Source of the DNA: Chloroflexota bacterium | GTDB taxonomy: Bacteria; Chloroflexota; Anaerolineae; 4572-78; J111 | Reading direction: 5' to 3' | NCBI GenBank assembly: GCA_003694775.1 | Contig: RFJV01000209.1 | Span: 1 to 7,229 of the forward strand | DNA length: 7,229 nucleotides | Part shown: in pieces, positions 6,656 to 7,229 of the stretch | Layout of the letters: each line of letters begins with the position of its first letter | How positions within the stretch are numbered: the first letter of the stretch is position 1 | Position numbers and translations under genes: made by a program | Notes under the pieces: model-generated | Told to the model about the DNA's origin: nothing | What the model saw: the letters and a program-made list of their open reading frames with translations, nothing else | Databases searched by the model: none

Positions 6656-6764
6656 GGCGACATTAATGCCGTCCTACGGATTGTCCGCTGAAAATACGGT
6701 GTCCGCAGGGCACAGCGGTGCTGTGCTTCTTCCTGTGCCGGGTGGCGACATTAGCCACCCTACC
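6656..6764. repeat. REP-like palindrome cluster in the tRNA-helicase spacer
   Basis: Two related units share the core GGCGACATTA (6656-6665 and 6744-6753) and end in CCTAC. The second unit is a clean hairpin, GGGTGGC (6740-6746) with GCCACCC (6754-6760). Between them lies another hairpin, GCACAG (6710-6715) with CTGTGC (6721-6726). A further short dyad, GACGTT-AAA-AACGTC, is at 6781-6795. The spacer 6607-6824 shows no coding signal. The pattern resembles dispersed extragenic palindromes, but copy number elsewhere is unknown. Confidence 0.55.
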
Positions 6765-6824
6765 CTCAAAATGGCTCAAGGACGTTAAAAACGTCTATCC
6801 ACCATTCTGCCACCCTGCATCCGG

Positions 6825-7229
6825 CTATTCCCCTCCCGGCAACAGCACATAGACTCCCAGCCAATCCGGCGGCAGGTGCGGCTCAATAGTCACCCGCCGT
6901 ACCCCTGCCGCGGCCCGCACCCGGCGATGGGCCTGGTCCAGCCGCCGGACTCGCCCGGCGGCCAGGGCTTCCAGGTCCGGCTGGAGGTCATCCCACCACT
7001 GCAGGGCTTTCTCCAACCACTGGCGACGTTCCGGCTCCCCAACCGGCGCCTTGGGCCGGGCGGTCTGCAGGAGGCGGAGGGCCTCTTCTTCCCTCAGAAT
7101 TTCTTTACTGCTGTACGGACTGCCCTGCAAACCCCAAACCAGCACCTCTTCCGCCAGCGCCGGGGTTTCCCGGCGGCTCTTCAACAAATACCGCTGACGG
7201 AGCAGAAACAGCGTCGTCCGCTTTTTTAC
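6825..7229 (-). CDS. C-terminal fragment of a large protein, probably SNF2-type helicase (partial, N-terminus outside window)
   Basis: The frame is open from the right edge of the window to a stop at 6825-6827, giving 134 residues. The first in-window initiator-like codon (TTG at 7187) is internal, because the 14 codons upstream of it stay in frame and continue the same helical character (VKKRTTLFLLRQRY). The sequence is rich in Arg, Glu and Leu and mostly helical. It ends in IEPHLPPDWLGVYVLLPGGE. A run of charged helices, an AHRRVRAAAGV segment and a closing P-LPPD-LGVYVLLP motif are what I recall at the C-terminus of large DEAD/SNF2 family helicases in Chloroflexota and related genomes. No helicase motif itself falls in the window, so the function is inferred from the tail only. 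No clear terminator follows. Confidence 0.6.
   Translation of the reverse strand, partial: VKKRTTLFLLRQRYLLKSRRETPALAEEVLVWGLQGSPYSSKEILREEEALRLLQTARPKAPVGEPERRQWLEKALQWWDDLQPDLEALAAGRVRRLDQAHRRVRAAAGVRRVTIEPHLPPDWLGVYVLLPGGE

Noticed and set aside
6543..6788. Plus-strand 81-codon frame starting inside the tRNA
   Set aside because: It begins within the tRNA and runs through palindromic repeats, with no ribosome site or recognisable protein.

Overview
The window reads as an ordinary stretch of a free-living, moderately GC-rich bacterial chromosome. My best guess is a Chloroflexota (Anaerolineae/Caldilineae-like) genome. This rests on protein flavour: a ROK regulator next to a stand-alone GlmS-like SIS protein, a P5C dehydrogenase of the type I associate with haloarchaea and Chloroflexi, and palindromic repeats in the spacers. 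No rRNA or clade-specific marker is present, so the assignment is inference. I see no phage, transposase, CRISPR array or toxin-antitoxin gene.

Layout. Positions 1-245 hold a perfect 18-bp C/G-rich hairpin repeat at the left edge and then the promoter/operator region of a two-gene plus-strand operon. That operon encodes a ROK-family sugar-responsive repressor (246-1433) and a double-SIS sugar-phosphate isomerase/deaminase (1455-2498). It probably controls and carries out a step of amino-sugar metabolism. A palindromic spacer element and a bidirectional terminator (2604-2638) separate it from a convergent SlyD-type FKBP prolyl isomerase (2678-3175, minus). The slyD upstream region has a good minus-strand promoter, then a short leader that runs into an intrinsic terminator about 100 nt before the start codon. 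Sequences around it can pair to disrupt that terminator, so this is a candidate attenuator and the most interesting regulatory signal here. A divergent near-consensus promoter (3421-3449) drives a protein with a C-terminal cysteine-rich CPCC zinc domain (3482-4048).

Next come a 60-residue single-pass membrane protein (4140-4322, minus) with its own extended -10 promoter and terminator, and a gene-free stretch (4323-4710). The stretch contains an orphan plus-strand promoter feeding a folded segment and, at its right end, the terminator of the next gene. That gene (4711-6291, minus) is a full-length 1-pyrroline-5-carboxylate dehydrogenase with its own promoter. Divergent from it is a tRNA-Arg(CCG) gene (6500-6571), followed by a 14-bp hairpin and a spacer of REP-like palindromes. 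The right edge (6825-7229, minus) is the C-terminal end of a protein that resembles the tail of large SNF2-type helicases, with its N-terminus outside the window.

Apart from the ROK-SIS pair the genes look like independent transcription units with no shared pathway. I found no convincing new multi-gene system. The points worth testing are the slyD leader attenuator, the orphan promoter with folded RNA near 4440-4530, the small membrane protein, and the uncharacterised N-terminal half of the CPCC protein.
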